Assembly: GCA_963514095.1 (NCBI GenBank)
Contig: OY741273.1
Coordinates: forward strand, 468,501-532,500
Direction: 5' to 3'
Length of the DNA: 64,000 nucleotides
Origin: Eutrigla gurnardus
Lineage: Eukaryota > Chordata > Actinopteri > Perciformes > Triglidae
Position 1 is the stretch's first letter. Each line of letters opens with the position of its first letter. A program made the position numbers and the translations under genes. Under the pieces are notes generated by a model. That model made no database searches. It was not told the origin of the DNA and saw only the letters and a program-made list of their open reading frames with translations. This document shows positions 1 through 13,100 of this stretch, in pieces.

Positions 1-339
1 GAATAAATGTTGGTCAGCACTTCTCTCTGCAGAAATGGCTTAAAGCTGCACTAATCAATATGTTTATATTAAGAGAGACAACGGGAGAACTAATTATTAC
101 TGAACTTACAGAAAATAGACAAAGGAAAATCTGAATTAATTTTTGTTTCCTTCTGTGACTGGAACAGTGTATGTATATACAGTATCAGTATCCATAAAGT
201 TGGAATAATTTGCAAATGTCTGGTCTTTTATATGGCCAAACAAATGTTACAAATCAGTAAGTGATTACTGATGCATTTGAATAGGAATAGATGATGTTTG
301 AAAACAAATATTCTGTGTGTCTGTGTTTGTGCGTGCAAA

Positions 340-366
340 CCCCCCCCCCCCCCCCCCCCCCCCCCC
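340..366. repeat. poly-C tract
   Basis: An uninterrupted run of 27 C residues. It is simple sequence, likely polymorphic and prone to assembly length error. Confidence 0.95.
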
Positions 367-479
367 ACAATTTAGGGCTGGATTCAGAATCACACCGAAA
401 ATCAAACTTGAAAATTTACATCATTCATCACAGGATGATTTTGATGAATTTCATCATAATGTGACTCAGTAGTGTGTCT

Positions 480-606
480 GGCTCCCGTGCCTGTATACAC
501 TCGGGCCGACAACGTCTGGGCTGCTCCTGATGAGTTGGCGGATGGTGTCCTGGGTGATCTCCTCCTAGACCTGGATCAGGGCATCAGTGGACTCCTGGAC
601 AATTTG
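480..606 (-). pseudogene. Tc1/mariner-like transposase C-terminal scrap
   Basis: The minus strand reads VQESTDALIQV, a stop, EEITQDTIRQLIRS. This matches the end of the DDE domain of fish Tc1-like transposases, where the stop position normally holds Trp (QVWEEIPQDTI-type). The in-frame stop and the lack of any upstream catalytic region make it a dead fragment. No terminal inverted repeat remains beside it. Confidence 0.6.
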
Positions 607-821
607 TGTTTTTACTGTTTTCTGTTCTCCGGTGAAACAGAAGATTCTGAGGCTGAAGAAGAAGAAACTTCTTTGGAAGCAAAATTCTAAGCTCTGGAAG
701 GAGTGGAGTTTGGGTTTTGACCTGTCAAACCTATGTCAACCTACAGAGATCGGAGTTCTAAGGAACTGAGTACAGGAGACCAAATTAGCAAGCTAGCTAA
801 CTAGACAGCTAGCCACTAGTT

Positions 822-1272
822 CAGAGATCTTCAACAGGGGGTCCGTGCCCCCTAGAGTGTCCACAGAGTTAGTGCAGGGGGTCCCCGATGATTTGATCCC
901 AAACTCTATTTCTTCCAAAATGTTAGTATGTCCAAAAATACACATTAGCATGAATACAACCTATCTTGTGCAAATATAAATCTTCCTATTTATTCACTGT
1001 TATGAAGTGAAATTGTGATGTAGAAATGCCATCACTGAATTAAAATATATTCTGTAAATATATGAACTGTCCCGAATTATTTAATTGGCTTAGCATTGTA
1101 TACATACATGATTACAAAGTACCGTTATACATGGCAGTATAAGCTGCACTACACATTATTAGAGGCCTGGTTTAATAAGCAACATCATTTTATATGATAT
1201 GTAATGGGGGTCGCTTCATCGTGGCACTATAGGATGAGGGCTTCTTGGCCTGAAAAACGTTGAAGACCTCTG
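822..1272. mobile_element. short non-autonomous TIR element (hAT-like)
   Basis: The stretch begins CAGAGATCTTCAAC and ends GTTGAAGACCTCTG, imperfect inverted repeats of about 14 bp. The interior is AT-rich and non-coding. The 8-bp flanks agree only partly, so the TSD is not convincing. Assignment to hAT rests on the CAG-type end and the size. Confidence 0.5.
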
Positions 1273-2078
1273 CACATTATATTGCTAGCTTGCTAGTCCA
1301 CGGCTTTAATGTTGCACTTGTTACATAAAATGATCTGAACAAAGTTGTCAGTCATCTGTGTCGTTCCCCTCCTGTTAAATGAAATCCAAAACGTCAAAGA
1401 AGACTTCGGCCCCTTTTCATGTCTCAGCCGGGAGGTTTTCTCTTTAAGGTAACCTTGGAAAGCTTTAATTGTAGTTCACTGGACTTGCTTTAGGTTTTCG
1501 CAGACATTTCCCCTCTCATCCAAGAGGCTTCTTCCGTTCTAATATAACATGTGAGAACAGAGTTTTCAGTGTCTGCAGGCTGTTTGGACAGATGTTCCGA
1601 GGACAGACAAGACAAACGCTGCACATCTGGACTGCTGTTGTTGGGAAAACACCTGGGGGTGGCCCTACCTGTGGCCCTGAACCACAAGGATCCCCAGAGG
1701 CTACAAGGAGGACCAGGTCTGTTTTAGATTTGTTTATCCATAGTTCCAGAAAAGCATAGCTCATACACTGCAGAAAATAATAATTACTTTAAATACTTGC
1801 GATAGACAGGATGAGCTGCGACTAATAATAGATGGATGGATGTTGGCATTTAGATTTTTAATTTTAATAGTTAAAGCAAAGTAATCTTTCTTCCTTACAA
1901 TACATTTACATACAGCAAGTTTTATAAGCCAGTCAAAGCAAATTCAAGACTTTCTTATTTTAATTATAATATAAAAAATAACATGTATATCTTTCTCATT
2001 CAAATAAATGTCAAGTCGTTCAGACTGAATCTGAACTGAAAGGGTTAAAAACTCAACATTTATAGTCTCGTGTAAATA

Positions 2079-2079
<1 letters not shown>
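1273..2079. other. intergenic, possible Penelope-type retroelement scrap
   Basis: No gene is seen. At 1500-1530 the phrase 'ctcatccaagaggcttcttc' resembles a stretch often found at the ends of Penelope-like elements in fish. There is no coding support, so this is a weak suggestion. Confidence 0.25.

Positions 2080-2113
<34 letters not shown>
2080..2113. repeat. (CA)n microsatellite
   Basis: About 17 uninterrupted CA units just upstream of the GC-rich first-exon region of the mmp23b-like gene. Confidence 0.95.
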
Positions 2114-2115
<2 letters not shown>

Positions 2116-2139
2116 ACACACCTGACCCCACCCCTCTGG

Positions 2140-2459
2140 ATCAGACTCACTGCAGCAGCGAGCGCACTCGGGGAAGTTCCCTCAGTTTGTTCCAGAGCCG
2201 AGCAGGACGTACCTCGTCCGGAACCAGCACGACCCGGTTTCTCTGACCTGGAGACGGGATACGGAGACAGGAGTAACTCATCTGGACTGTCTTTATGCGG
2301 CTCGGATCCGGACGCGCTGCTGGCTGTACTCGTCCCTCGTCTCGTTCTCCGGGTCAGCGCGTTGCCTTCGCTTCTTCAGATTGATTGATTGATTAGTTGT
2401 TTGGTTGCTTGATTGACGAGCGGGTGATGTGTCGGACTGTGTAGAGTCCAGTTCACACC
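2140..2459 (+). promoter_or_regulatory. mmp23b: probable promoter / 5' UTR of mmp23b
   Basis: A GC- and CpG-richer block between the CA repeat and the first ATG, in contrast to AT-rich surroundings. No TATA box is visible, as expected for a CpG-type vertebrate promoter. The transcription start cannot be placed from sequence alone. Confidence 0.45.
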
Positions 2460-2540
2460 ATGGACCCCCCTCTGATGATAAAGATGATGATGATGGTGAT
2501 GGTGGTGATGAAGGTGAGCGGAGCTGCTCTCCAGCCGCAG
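2460..2540 (+). CDS. mmp23b: mmp23b exon 1
   Basis: It starts at the first ATG after the GC-rich leader and encodes 27 residues, beginning MDPPLMIKMMMM. It ends phase 0 before GTCAGTGA. A better-looking in-phase donor, GTGAGCGG, lies at 2514 and would shorten the protein by nine residues. The start is the least certain part of the gene. Confidence 0.75.
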
Positions 2541-5500
2541 GTCAGTGAACTGAGTTTATCAATGAAAGCAGTTTAACCAGTCAAACTATTTGAATGAATT
2601 AATAGTTTGAATCATTTATCAATAAAAAACACTGATTTTTCTGTACCAGTAAACGGACTATGTTCATGTCATAAGAGAAATAATCACTGAATCAATGAAC
2701 AACAATAATGAGACATTCATTAATTAATATTCATTTCAAGTTGGTCTCACATGTCAGTTTTTGTAAAAATAGTGATTTTAGGTGAGATTTTCTGAATTAT
2801 TGATCCGGTCATATTTAATCTTTATAAAGTTTACAGTTGTTTTTTTTTATATCATTTTTGAGTGATGAATCAGGTTCGTTAATGTGATATGAGTTGCGAT
2901 ATATTCTCAGTATTTTAGTCAGATAAATTCTGTGTCTTCCTCAGATTATCTCTGTATTTAAATCAAATGAACTCAGTGTTTTAATCAGATTAACCCGTTA
3001 TTTTAATCTGATTACATCAGTATTTTAATCAGATTATATTACTCCACAGTTAATCATGACATTTTCATTCCTATGGTTTCTCCACTTCAGCACATTCAAT
3101 TCTGTATTATTTGGTTTATGTATTTCATGTTTTTTATTTGCAAGAAAACCTTTTGAAGCACCAAACCTAAAACAATATTCAGTATCCGTTTTAATAAAGT
3201 CCACAATGTGTTACTTTAAATGATAAAATCGGTTATTGATAGTTACAGTCAGACATACAGCACCTAATATAACTCTTTAATTACAGAACTTTGTATTAAG
3301 AATTTCAGAAAGGTGTAGTCTTTGTGTGCGTATTTTGAAATCAGACAAGATGCCAACAGGAAATGTAGAGACAGGAACTCCTCCAGCTGCGGGACAGAGG
3401 CTCAGAATGAGCCTGGTTCAGGTTCAGAGGAGGTTCACATGTGGGTGACAGATATCTGACGAAGAGTCTCACATCTGTCCTAAATCAGTTTGCTGCCACG
3501 TCTCAAACTTCTCTGTTCACGGCTGGTTAGTAGAGACACGGAGAGCTCGGCTCACAGTTAGACTACATTACCCATGACCCTTGGCTGCTGGCCCCCAGTC
3601 AGAGGTATACTAAACATCATAAATGTATTATTATTATTATTATCATTATTATTATAATGATGTACATTTTTATGAAGGGAGTTTGGTGATTGGTTAAATA
3701 TCTGGCTACAGAAGCTGATTATTCTGCTTGTTGTATTATTCAGACGTCCGTCAGCAGCAGAATGATGGAGACATTCAGAGGAACCAGAAACAGGCGCTAC
3801 GCCATCAACCCTCTGGGACACAAGTGGACCCACCAGAACATCACGTACAGGTGATGATAATATATATCATAATATATCAATATATTATGTATAATAATCA
3901 ACACCATATACATTGATCAGTGATCAAATAATACTGAAAAATCTTTTAAGACTATATTCAAAATGTTACTGAGTTCAAAGTAGTCAAGTTTTATCAGCCA
4001 GTAGTAAAAGTAAAAAGGTTTAACCACCTAGAATGTCTAAGGTAGTGATTTGATTCTGTCCCTTTCTAGTTTTGTCTTAGTACGGTCTCATTGTGTCAAA
4101 GGTCAGACCGGGTGTGACAGGTGTTGTATCTCTCTGAGGTCATCAGTGGGGGCACTGCTCCTCTCAGAACACGGGGAACTGATGGACTGCTGGAAGGATG
4201 GGAGGTACAGGGACTGGACTGTGTAGAGGGTTGGGGCAGGGGGCTTTTTACAATGGTAGCCCTTCTGGACCTCAGAGCTCTGTACGTGGTGATGGAGGCG
4301 GTAGGGTGAGGTGGTGGTGAGGTCAGTGCATAATTTCATGTTATGTTGAGTTTGCAATGTGTGCGGTGGACTTTGTTTAGCCACTGGCAGTGGTGTTGTG
4401 AGTTTGATCCGGTTAGTTACTAAGAATGGGCTGAATAATTGATCCAACAACAGGAGAAGATGAGGGGCAACATTGAGCCCTTTAAGTTTACAGACAGCTC
4501 ATAGTCTTTGGCGGTTGCTTTTTTGTATGTTGGATGCTTTTAGATGGTATTAAAGTCAACAAAGAGGATCCTTGGGGAGTCCAAGTGTAGGTGGAGGAGG
4601 TGCAGCATGAAGACTACAGCATCCATGGCACCCATTTTAGCCTTAAGAGGGAGGCTCAGGAGCTGCTGTATTATTATGGACGTGAGGCAGCAGGATGTAG
4701 GAGGTGAGTTCATCGGGTCTTTTGAGTACAGAAAATATCGTAGCAATTTTCCTGGGGATGGGTATGATAGCAGTCTGGTCAGATTCAAAGAAGAGTGAAT
4801 GAAGACTTCCAGGGTGCAGGTCTCCAGCATCCTTGCTGTGATCCCGTCATACCTGGTACATCCCTGAGCTAAGCTGGTGTCGTACCTGAGTTTCAAAGGG
4901 AGCGTAGAATGTACACAGTTCTCACTGCATGAAAAGTGGGATTTTCGTCAGTTAGCGGCCCTGTAAATTGACGTGGAAGTTCAGGTTTACGACTGCAAAC
5001 GGCAATTTGCAGGAAACACCGAAAACTGACGTAAATTGCCGGGAATTGACGTGGGCCTTGCTTCGCAGTTGTCCCCCCATGACCCCCCTCCCCGTAATTC
5101 TAGGGGAGGCTTTAACATGTAAATGAAAATGCTGTGAGCTATACAAATGCAAATCAGGATAGCAGGGGGAGTTTTCCCACAGGTGACATTTTTCTGAAAG
5201 GTGTTAACTTCATTTCATCTTCATTCAAAGATATAACTTAATTTCATCTTCATTCAAAGATATAACTTAATTTCATCTTCATTCAAAGATACACAAAACA
5301 ATTTGCTTCAACAATTACTTTTAATCAGGCTTTGCCACAAAGGTAAAATGTACATTCATGCAAACAACATCACAGTCTCCTAGAGCTCAACCACTGTGCA
5401 TAGTGGCATGACTACAGTGACCCTTTCTTTGGTCTTGCTTAAATGCACAGTGGATGTGTTAACCACACATCTCCCAGCAATGCGCTCAACAGGCAGAAAT

Positions 5501-7081
5501 TATGCTGGGTATGACGTGTCTGTTCCCTGCAAGCTCCAAACTTCTATTGGCTTTCCATAAAAATGTCTGTCCGGATGGGGATGAAGCCAGGAAACTTGCG
5601 CAGTAACATGTTTAAATGCAGTACCTTTTGACACAACATTAACAACTATAAACTGCTTTATAATGGCTGGTCGTAGTTCTGCTAGAGGGTCAAGGATGGG
5701 TTCATAGATCATAGATCTCGGCTGTGTTCGAAATGCCATACTAACGTCCTACTCGTACTTAATTGTGACGTAAATTTGAGTACGTAGTGCGTTCACATAC
5801 AATAGTATGTGAATTTGTGTACTCGAGAAATGCCCGGATGTATACTGCATTGGCAAGAATTTCTGAGTACAGCGGACCTTGCTAAATCTACTCAACTTCC
5901 CAAAATGCATTGCGGCTCGTCTGACTTCACAAGTTTTGGATAATGGCGGACGACTGCGGTGATTCTGGCGAGGAGCCCGACACAAACCGCGTACACATGT
6001 AAGTATACTGTAACATGACTTTTATGTTTCCAGCTGACTTTTAAATCGTATTGATAATGAACGTTACTTTATTGTTGTTGTCTATGCTTTCATTCTGCTG
6101 TATAAGGAAATAGATGCGTTAACAGTAGATACCGATCTTAACTGTTCATTTTGTTTTCACAGACGAACCTCGCCTCATAACGAAGCTGTGACCTCTTACT
6201 TGCTCGGAGCTTTGTCCGCAAGTCCGGATTTCTATGACGCTGATAGTGACGCCATTGTGTGTAAGTAACTTTTACTGTTTTCTTCTTCCTTGTTTTAATT
6301 TTACTGTGACTTAAGTTTTCTTATTCATACCACTCATTTAATTGTTTTCCAGCTGCCTGTAAGACATTCTATGAAACGGTACGCAGGAGCTTCAGACACA
6401 CACAGCCTGATCTCACATCGCAGGCGGAAGCTGTGAAGAGGTCAGCTCGGAGTCGTTCCAGGAGAAAGAGGGTAAGACTTATTAGATTTATTAGATCCGT
6501 TTTTGGTCAATGTGACCAAACCTACCTAAACCTATTTTCAGGTGCATTAATAGATGTGTTGTGTCCATGCGCAGTGCATCGCGCAGTACTGATTGTCTTT
6601 ATTGATTGTTTTACAGCTGCTGGAAGCGAGACGGAGTGTGCTTGCTGGCGATGAGGTGGACCGTTGGAAGTGCGCCACCACAGACATGATGTCTGATGAG
6701 GAGGACGGCGTCGTTGGCGGGGTGTCTGGATGGATTGTGCGACCTCCATCCTCTCGTAGCCAGGAGCTCACCGAGCTCTGTGCGACTCTACAGTCGCGAT
6801 TAGAGAAGACTCCCAAGTACAGGGCCACGCACCGCAGGCGGCTAATTGACCAAATTCGGACAGAATGTCGCCAGTTCATTTGTTTGTTGTGTGGGCAAAT
6901 TTGTACAGTTGTGTGTTGTGTTGTCAATAAAGCTCTTTCTTTGAATACTTCCTCCTGGCAATTTTTCCTTTCCTCAATAAATTCATTCATATTTATATTT
7001 ATAAATAAATAAAAATAAATATATGCGTGTATATATATGTATAAATATACATATATATATATAAACATATGTATATATATA

Positions 7082-7137
<56 letters not shown>

Positions 7138-10100
7138 GTGATAGATCTGCTAACCAATCACTAGTGATTATTCTTGTTTAAAAGACCCAGTGTGACCAAT
7201 AGTAACACATCTGCCAACGGGGGTGGGGTTTACATTTATAATGACCAGATCTGCCAACCAATCACGAGCAATTATACTTGTCTAAAACTAGTGGTTTCAT
7301 CCAATCCTGAGTGAGGATATTCAAGCCATCTCTGGCCAGGCGGGGTTTCGCCGCTATTCATATGCTAATTAGAGCCTTCGCTGTGGTTCGTTTCCGACAA
7401 TTTTCGGCACAGACGAACGCGGTGTTCGCAGCCTGTAAATTGTCGTTAACTCCCGAAAATTAGGGAGATTTTCGGGCGTTTACAGGGACGAAAATCCGAC
7501 TTTTCATGCAGTGTCTTTGCAAAGGATTCTGAGAAGGGATGCAAATTATCGAGTAATTCATTAATCGATAGTTGTTTCATCTTATCGATCGATGATCGAT
7601 TAATTGATAAGCGGCAATTCTTCTGAGAAGCTGAATTTCCCTCTGAATAGGTTCTATCTACTGCATACATAACATAAAATGCTAACTTCCTTATGATATA
7701 AAGAAAAATGCAAATCATATTTTGAATAATTTCATTTTAATGCATCAATTTGGGGAATTTCCATCCATCCATCCATTGTCTACCGCTTATAATTTGGTGA
7801 ATTTTGAGAACCAAAATATGACATCGTTTCCTGACCAATTTCTTACAAACTGCTGGTTCTGATCCAAATGTTGACATAATAAATGGGGTTGAGGAGACTA
7901 AAACACAGTGCTGAGCCTTTATACTATTAGTTTATTATGACTGTTATTATTATTAATATAAGTGGGTGACTATTCCTCAGCCTTCCTTGGTGTTTTGGTT
8001 TTGACTGAAGCCTCGTTCACATACGTCGCTACTCGCCCATCTCTGAGCGACAGCTGTCAATGGAATGTGAATGTGTTCTAGCGGAACGTGGCCAGGACAG
8101 GCGATGCGATGTGGGCGGGGACGGAGATAAAATAACTTTAACTTTCTGCGATGCGAGTGAAGCGAGTACCAATCAGAATGTAGAATAGAGATGATTGACA
8201 GTTGCCGTCAACAGATAGTTCCACAGAGATTTGCGGCTTGAACTAGCCGTCGGCGGCAGTGATTTATTTTTTTTGCCAGTGAGTAGAATTCAGCGAGAAA
8301 GCGAGTGATGGGCGAGTAGCGACGTATGTGAACGGGGCTATACGCGCCGTCAAACTCGCCAGCTGAGGGGGGGGGGGATCGGCGCCGGGGAAGCCTTGCC
8401 ATGGCAACGGGGGAAAACAGAACGTTGATGAGCCTAACCAGCCGCGAGGATTCCCCTTACAATAAGCGCTGCTGCCCTCCTGTTTAGGCCTATCATTAGA
8501 GCCGCTAGTTAAGTCCATTTAGTTAAGTCCATTTGCCTTTAATTTTGGGCGAACATCGAGACTATGGCGGCCTAAATTAGACTACGGCGGTGCGCCATAG
8601 TGATGTCGTGTGGGAAACACTGCTCCCGCTTCTCGTTTTGTCTTGTTGTTGTCGTCAGAGCCCTGCTTCGCTTTTGTTCAAGCATGTCCGTCAAGTACGT
8701 CTGGCGTCAAGCGCGCCCTCACGCGGACTGGCGGGGAATTACGTGTTCAAAACGCAATTAATTGCAATTAATTTATTTTAATCGAGTAATTTCTTATCGA
8801 CAATTAATCGATAATCGATTAATTGTTTGCATCCCTAATTCTGAGTCAATTATTGCACGAAGGTTGGGCTTAGTTTTCACCTTCTGAAACGCATGCTTTT
8901 GTTCATGTTGTGGAATTCAGGTTCCTATTTGTCTCTCTGTCTCTCTCTCTCTCTCTCTCGCTGTCTGTCTGTCCGTATTTCTGTCTTTGTCACTCTGTCT
9001 GTCTGTCTATCTCTGTCCCTCTCTCTGCGTGTCTCTCTCTCTCCCTCTGCCCATCTGTCTGTTTCTTTGTCTTTCTGTCTTCCTCTCTTTCTCCATCTGT
9101 CTGTCTCTCTCTCTGTATGTCTGTCTCTCTATCTCTTTCCCTGTTTGTTTCTCTGTCTGTCTGTTTCTTTGTCTGTCTCACTGCCTTTCTCTCTCTGTCT
9201 CTCTCTGTCTGTCTCTTTGCGTGTCTGCCTTTTTCTCTGTCTGTCTCTGTGTTTCTACAATTTGTTAGCCCGTCTCTCTCACTCCCTCTGTCTGTCTGTC
9301 TGTCCCTCTGACTGCACCCCTTTCTGTCTCTCTCTCTCTCTCTTTCTTATGGAGTCTGACATAGCAATAGAAAGCAGATGACCAGCGACCCAGGGATTTA
9401 TGAGTAAGGCATATGGAGGGCTGCTATTGTGGCTGTCAGGAGACCAGGATCTCGTCACTGGGTTTTCAATCATCTGTGATGAAGAGGGGAGTCAACCGAT
9501 GGGTTGAGGAGCGATGATTCAGGAATTGATCATGGAAGAAAAGGAACAGAAAGCAATATCCTTAGCAATGATAATTGGATAGCCATGCCATGTTCTGTCA
9601 ATCTTTGAGTATTTTTTAGGAATAAAGTATTAGGGATGCAAATTATCGAGTAATTCATTAATCGATAGTTGTTTCATCTTATCGATCGATGATCGATTAA
9701 TTGATAAGCGGCAATTCTTCTGAGAAGCTGAATTTCCCTCTGAATAGGTTCTATCTACTGTGTACTTAACATAAAATGCTATCTTCCTTATGATATAAAG
9801 AAAAACACAAATCATATTTTGAACAATTTCATTTTAATGCATCAATTTGGGGAATTTCCATCCATCCATCCATTGTCTACCACTTATAATTTGGGGAATT
9901 TTTAGAACCAAAATATGACATCATTTCCTGACCAATTTCTTACGAACTGCTGGTTCTGATACAAATGTTGACATACTAAATGGGGTTGAGGAGTTTAAGC
10001 ATTCAAGAAAAGATGAAAACAAAAATGACTAAAACACAGTGCTGAGCCTTTAAACTATTAGTTTATTATGACTATTATTATTATTATTATTATTAATAAT

Positions 10101-13100
10101 ATAAGTGGGTGAATATTCCTCAACCTTCCTTGGTGTTTTGGTTTTGACCTCGTTCACATACGTCGCCACTCGCCCATCTCTGAGCGACAGCTGTGTTCTA
10201 GAGTAATGTGGCCAGGACAGGCGATGCGATGTGGGCGAGGACGGAGATAAAATAACTTTCTGCGATGCGAGTGAAGCGAGTACCAATCGGAATGTAGAAT
10301 AGAGATGATTGACAGTTGACGTCAAACAGAGAGTTCCACAGAGATTTGCCGCTTGAACTAGATGTCGGCGGCAGTTATAATTTTTTTTGCCAGCGATTAT
10401 AATTCAGCTAGAAAGCGAGTGACAGGCGAGTAGCGACGTATGTGAACGGGGCTATACGCGCCGTCACACTCGCCAGCTGAGGGGGGGTCGGCGCGGGGGA
10501 CGCCTCGCCATGGCGACGGGGGAAAACAGAATGTTGATGAGCCAAACCAGCCGCGAGGATTCCCCCTTATAATACGCGCTGCTGCCCTCCTGTTTAGGCC
10601 TATCATTAGAGCCGCTAGTTAAGTCCATTTGCTTTGATGAAATAATTTTGGGCGAACATCGAGACTATGGCGGCCGAAATTAGACAATGGCGGTGCGCCA
10701 TAATGTGTGGGAAACACCACTTCCCGTTTGTCTTGTTGTTGTCGTCAGAGCCCTGCTTCGCTTGTGTTCGCGCATGTGCGTCAAGTACGCCTGCCGTCAA
10801 GAGCGCCCTCACGTGGACTGGCGGGGAATTACGTGTTCAAAACGCAATTAATTGCAATTAATTTATTTTAATCGAGTAATTTCTTATCGACAATTAATCG
10901 ATAATCGATTAATTGTTTGCATCCCTATAAAGTATACATGTGCTCTCCTTATCAAAGAAGGTGAGGTCATGCTGGGGTTTTAATGAAAGTGATCTGGTTG
11001 TGTATTCAGTGCATCTGAGAGACCCCTGGAATGCCATTAACAGAACAGCTTCCAGCATAGTGTCAATGTAACAACCTTGCTTTAGGCTTGACACCAAATT
11101 CTGTACCATTGAAATAGTGAGAGGCAGTCTTTCGCCTGTGGGACGTGCCTTTTATTTTTAGACCATTGTGGAGGAGCTGAATGGAGGGCTTCCAAAATGG
11201 TCCCTCATAGTACAGGACCTGCTTGAGGTACTTGCTGGAGGGCTGTCATCACCCTGTTGCCAAGGAAGGGAGACCTACAAAACCTGAAGAACTGGACAAC
11301 CAGTGATCTTATTCTAGCAGGAAGATACAGCCCACCATTCTTTACAAAATAGAAGGATAACTTCCATGACTTGCTTTCTTTCATCTAAGTTGACTCCCGC
11401 TGCATGTTCTTCTCTGCTGCACAAAGACCAGCTGCCATTCATCCGTGGATGGGCGAGATAATGGCCCTGTTATTTCCCAAGACTGAGGAAACTCCGCCAG
11501 ACGCATCAATGGGCTTTCCACACAACACTGTATTAAATGTGTCTGACCCTGAACCGGTTTTGTGAACATTGGTTCCTGCTAACCGCTGTTAAGACTACCT
11601 CAATTTTGTTTTTGCTGCTTATAAAGTGTTTAACCCATTAAACAATTTTTGACCTCAGAGTCCCGCTTAATGTTGAGATTACCTCAGTCGGTGGTGTTGC
11701 TGCTCATATGTTATACAGTATGTGTTAGTTTCTCACCATCACTGTGAGGTAGTTAAACGGCCTGGGCTTCTACGTGATAAAGGACAGCTGTTGTATTTTA
11801 CACGGCAGCCAGGTTTCCCCCCTGCTTTCTTCTTCTTTCTCTTTGTTCACTGACCCTATAGGCCGCGTGGTGCCTTAGGTGTTGTGTGTGTGTCAGTGAA
11901 CAAACCTATAGGCACCTCGTGGTGGTGCAACTCACCTGTGAATATTGTGATTAGGGCTGCAGCTATCGAATCTTTTTGTAATCAAGGATAAAAATGAACA
12001 TTGTATATAGTTCCCATATACACTGTTAATTTCTTAACACATTCGGTCAATGACTATAAATGGGAATAAAGATAAGAAAAAAAGAAAGGAGGAAAAAAAG
12101 CTCAAGATAAATGAGGATTTTTCGTTATTTAAATCTCAACACAAACAAGAAATCAAAATGATCTAAATTGTTTAAAAATAAACTTAAAATGCTCGTCTTT
12201 GGTGATATTATAAGCACTGTTAAATGTTACTATCATGTCTGACTCCTCACTGCTCCGGTTTGTGGCTGTTTGACGCTGAGATGCTGCAGGGAGGGAAGGG
12301 GGGCTGCTCGGCCCACCATGCAGATGTCCCGGTACCGGTTGTGTTTCTGATGCTTTTTTAACAATTCTGAATGACGACGCTCCAACAGTAAAGGCTCCGA
12401 CATGTCGGCCCACGGAGAACTGGAGACTGGACCAAACGACCGGTTCTTAAAACTACACCCGACTGGACCGCTCGGTTCTTAAAACTATGCCCGACTGGAC
12501 CGCCCAGTTCGTGACACTGGTGTGAGACAGGACCGGTACTTATGGAGCAAGTGGAGACAGTGAGACAGTACCGGTATCTTATGGCGCATGGGGAAACAGC
12601 GAGGGGAAACAGTAAGACAGGACTGGTATCTTACGGCTCGAGGGGAGACAGTGAGACAGGACCGGTATCTTACGGCTCGAGGGGAGACAGTGAGACAGGA
12701 CCAGTGGAGAAGTTTTTTGAGGTAGAGTGGAGCACTGCCATGGATGGACTGGTGGGTGAGGGGAGCGATTTTGTAGGAGGAGTTGGGGAGCCTCTGAAGG
12801 GCATGAAGGATGGGGGTTATATGTTCGTATTTACGCACTCTCATCAGGATCCTACCACTACTGTTCTGTATGTGTTGGCGTTTCTGCAGGCTCTTGCTAG
12901 GGATCCCAATGAGAAGTGCGTTGCAGTAATAGAGCCTGGAGGAGACAAAGGCATGGACGAGTTTTGTGGTATGGAATGGGTGAGTGTGGGACGGAGTTTG
13001 GCGATGTTCTTGAGGTGAAAAAAGGATGATTTGCAAAGATGTTTGATATGGGTTTCAAAGGTGAGGGTCCAGTCTCATACCCAGGTTGGTAACTGTTGAT

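Larger units (their letters stand above)
4923..7513. mobile_element. 2.6-kb TIR element with two divergent genes
   Basis: It begins CACTGCATGAAAAGT and ends ACTTTTCATGCAGTG. The inverted ends match for about 27 bp (one mismatch) and weakly further in. It holds a spliced plus-strand gene (5943-7012) and a short minus-strand exon (5739-5500), back to back around a 200-bp central region. Neither product looks like a known transposase. TSD and superfamily are unclear. Confidence 0.65.

Noticed and set aside
472..690. 72-codon plus-strand frame
   Set aside because: It is the antisense of a decayed Tc1 transposase fragment.
2140..2459. An upstream additional coding exon of mmp23b
   Set aside because: No frame with a start and a matching donor extends the MMP23 N-terminus; treated as 5' UTR.
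8893..9381. Open frames of 93-162 codons rich in Leu/Ser/Cys/Val
   Set aside because: Products of the TCTG/TC repeat, present in several frames at once; no start context or homology.
12542..13018. 158-codon plus-strand frame
   Set aside because: Antisense of the L2-type RT and of the 39-bp minisatellite.
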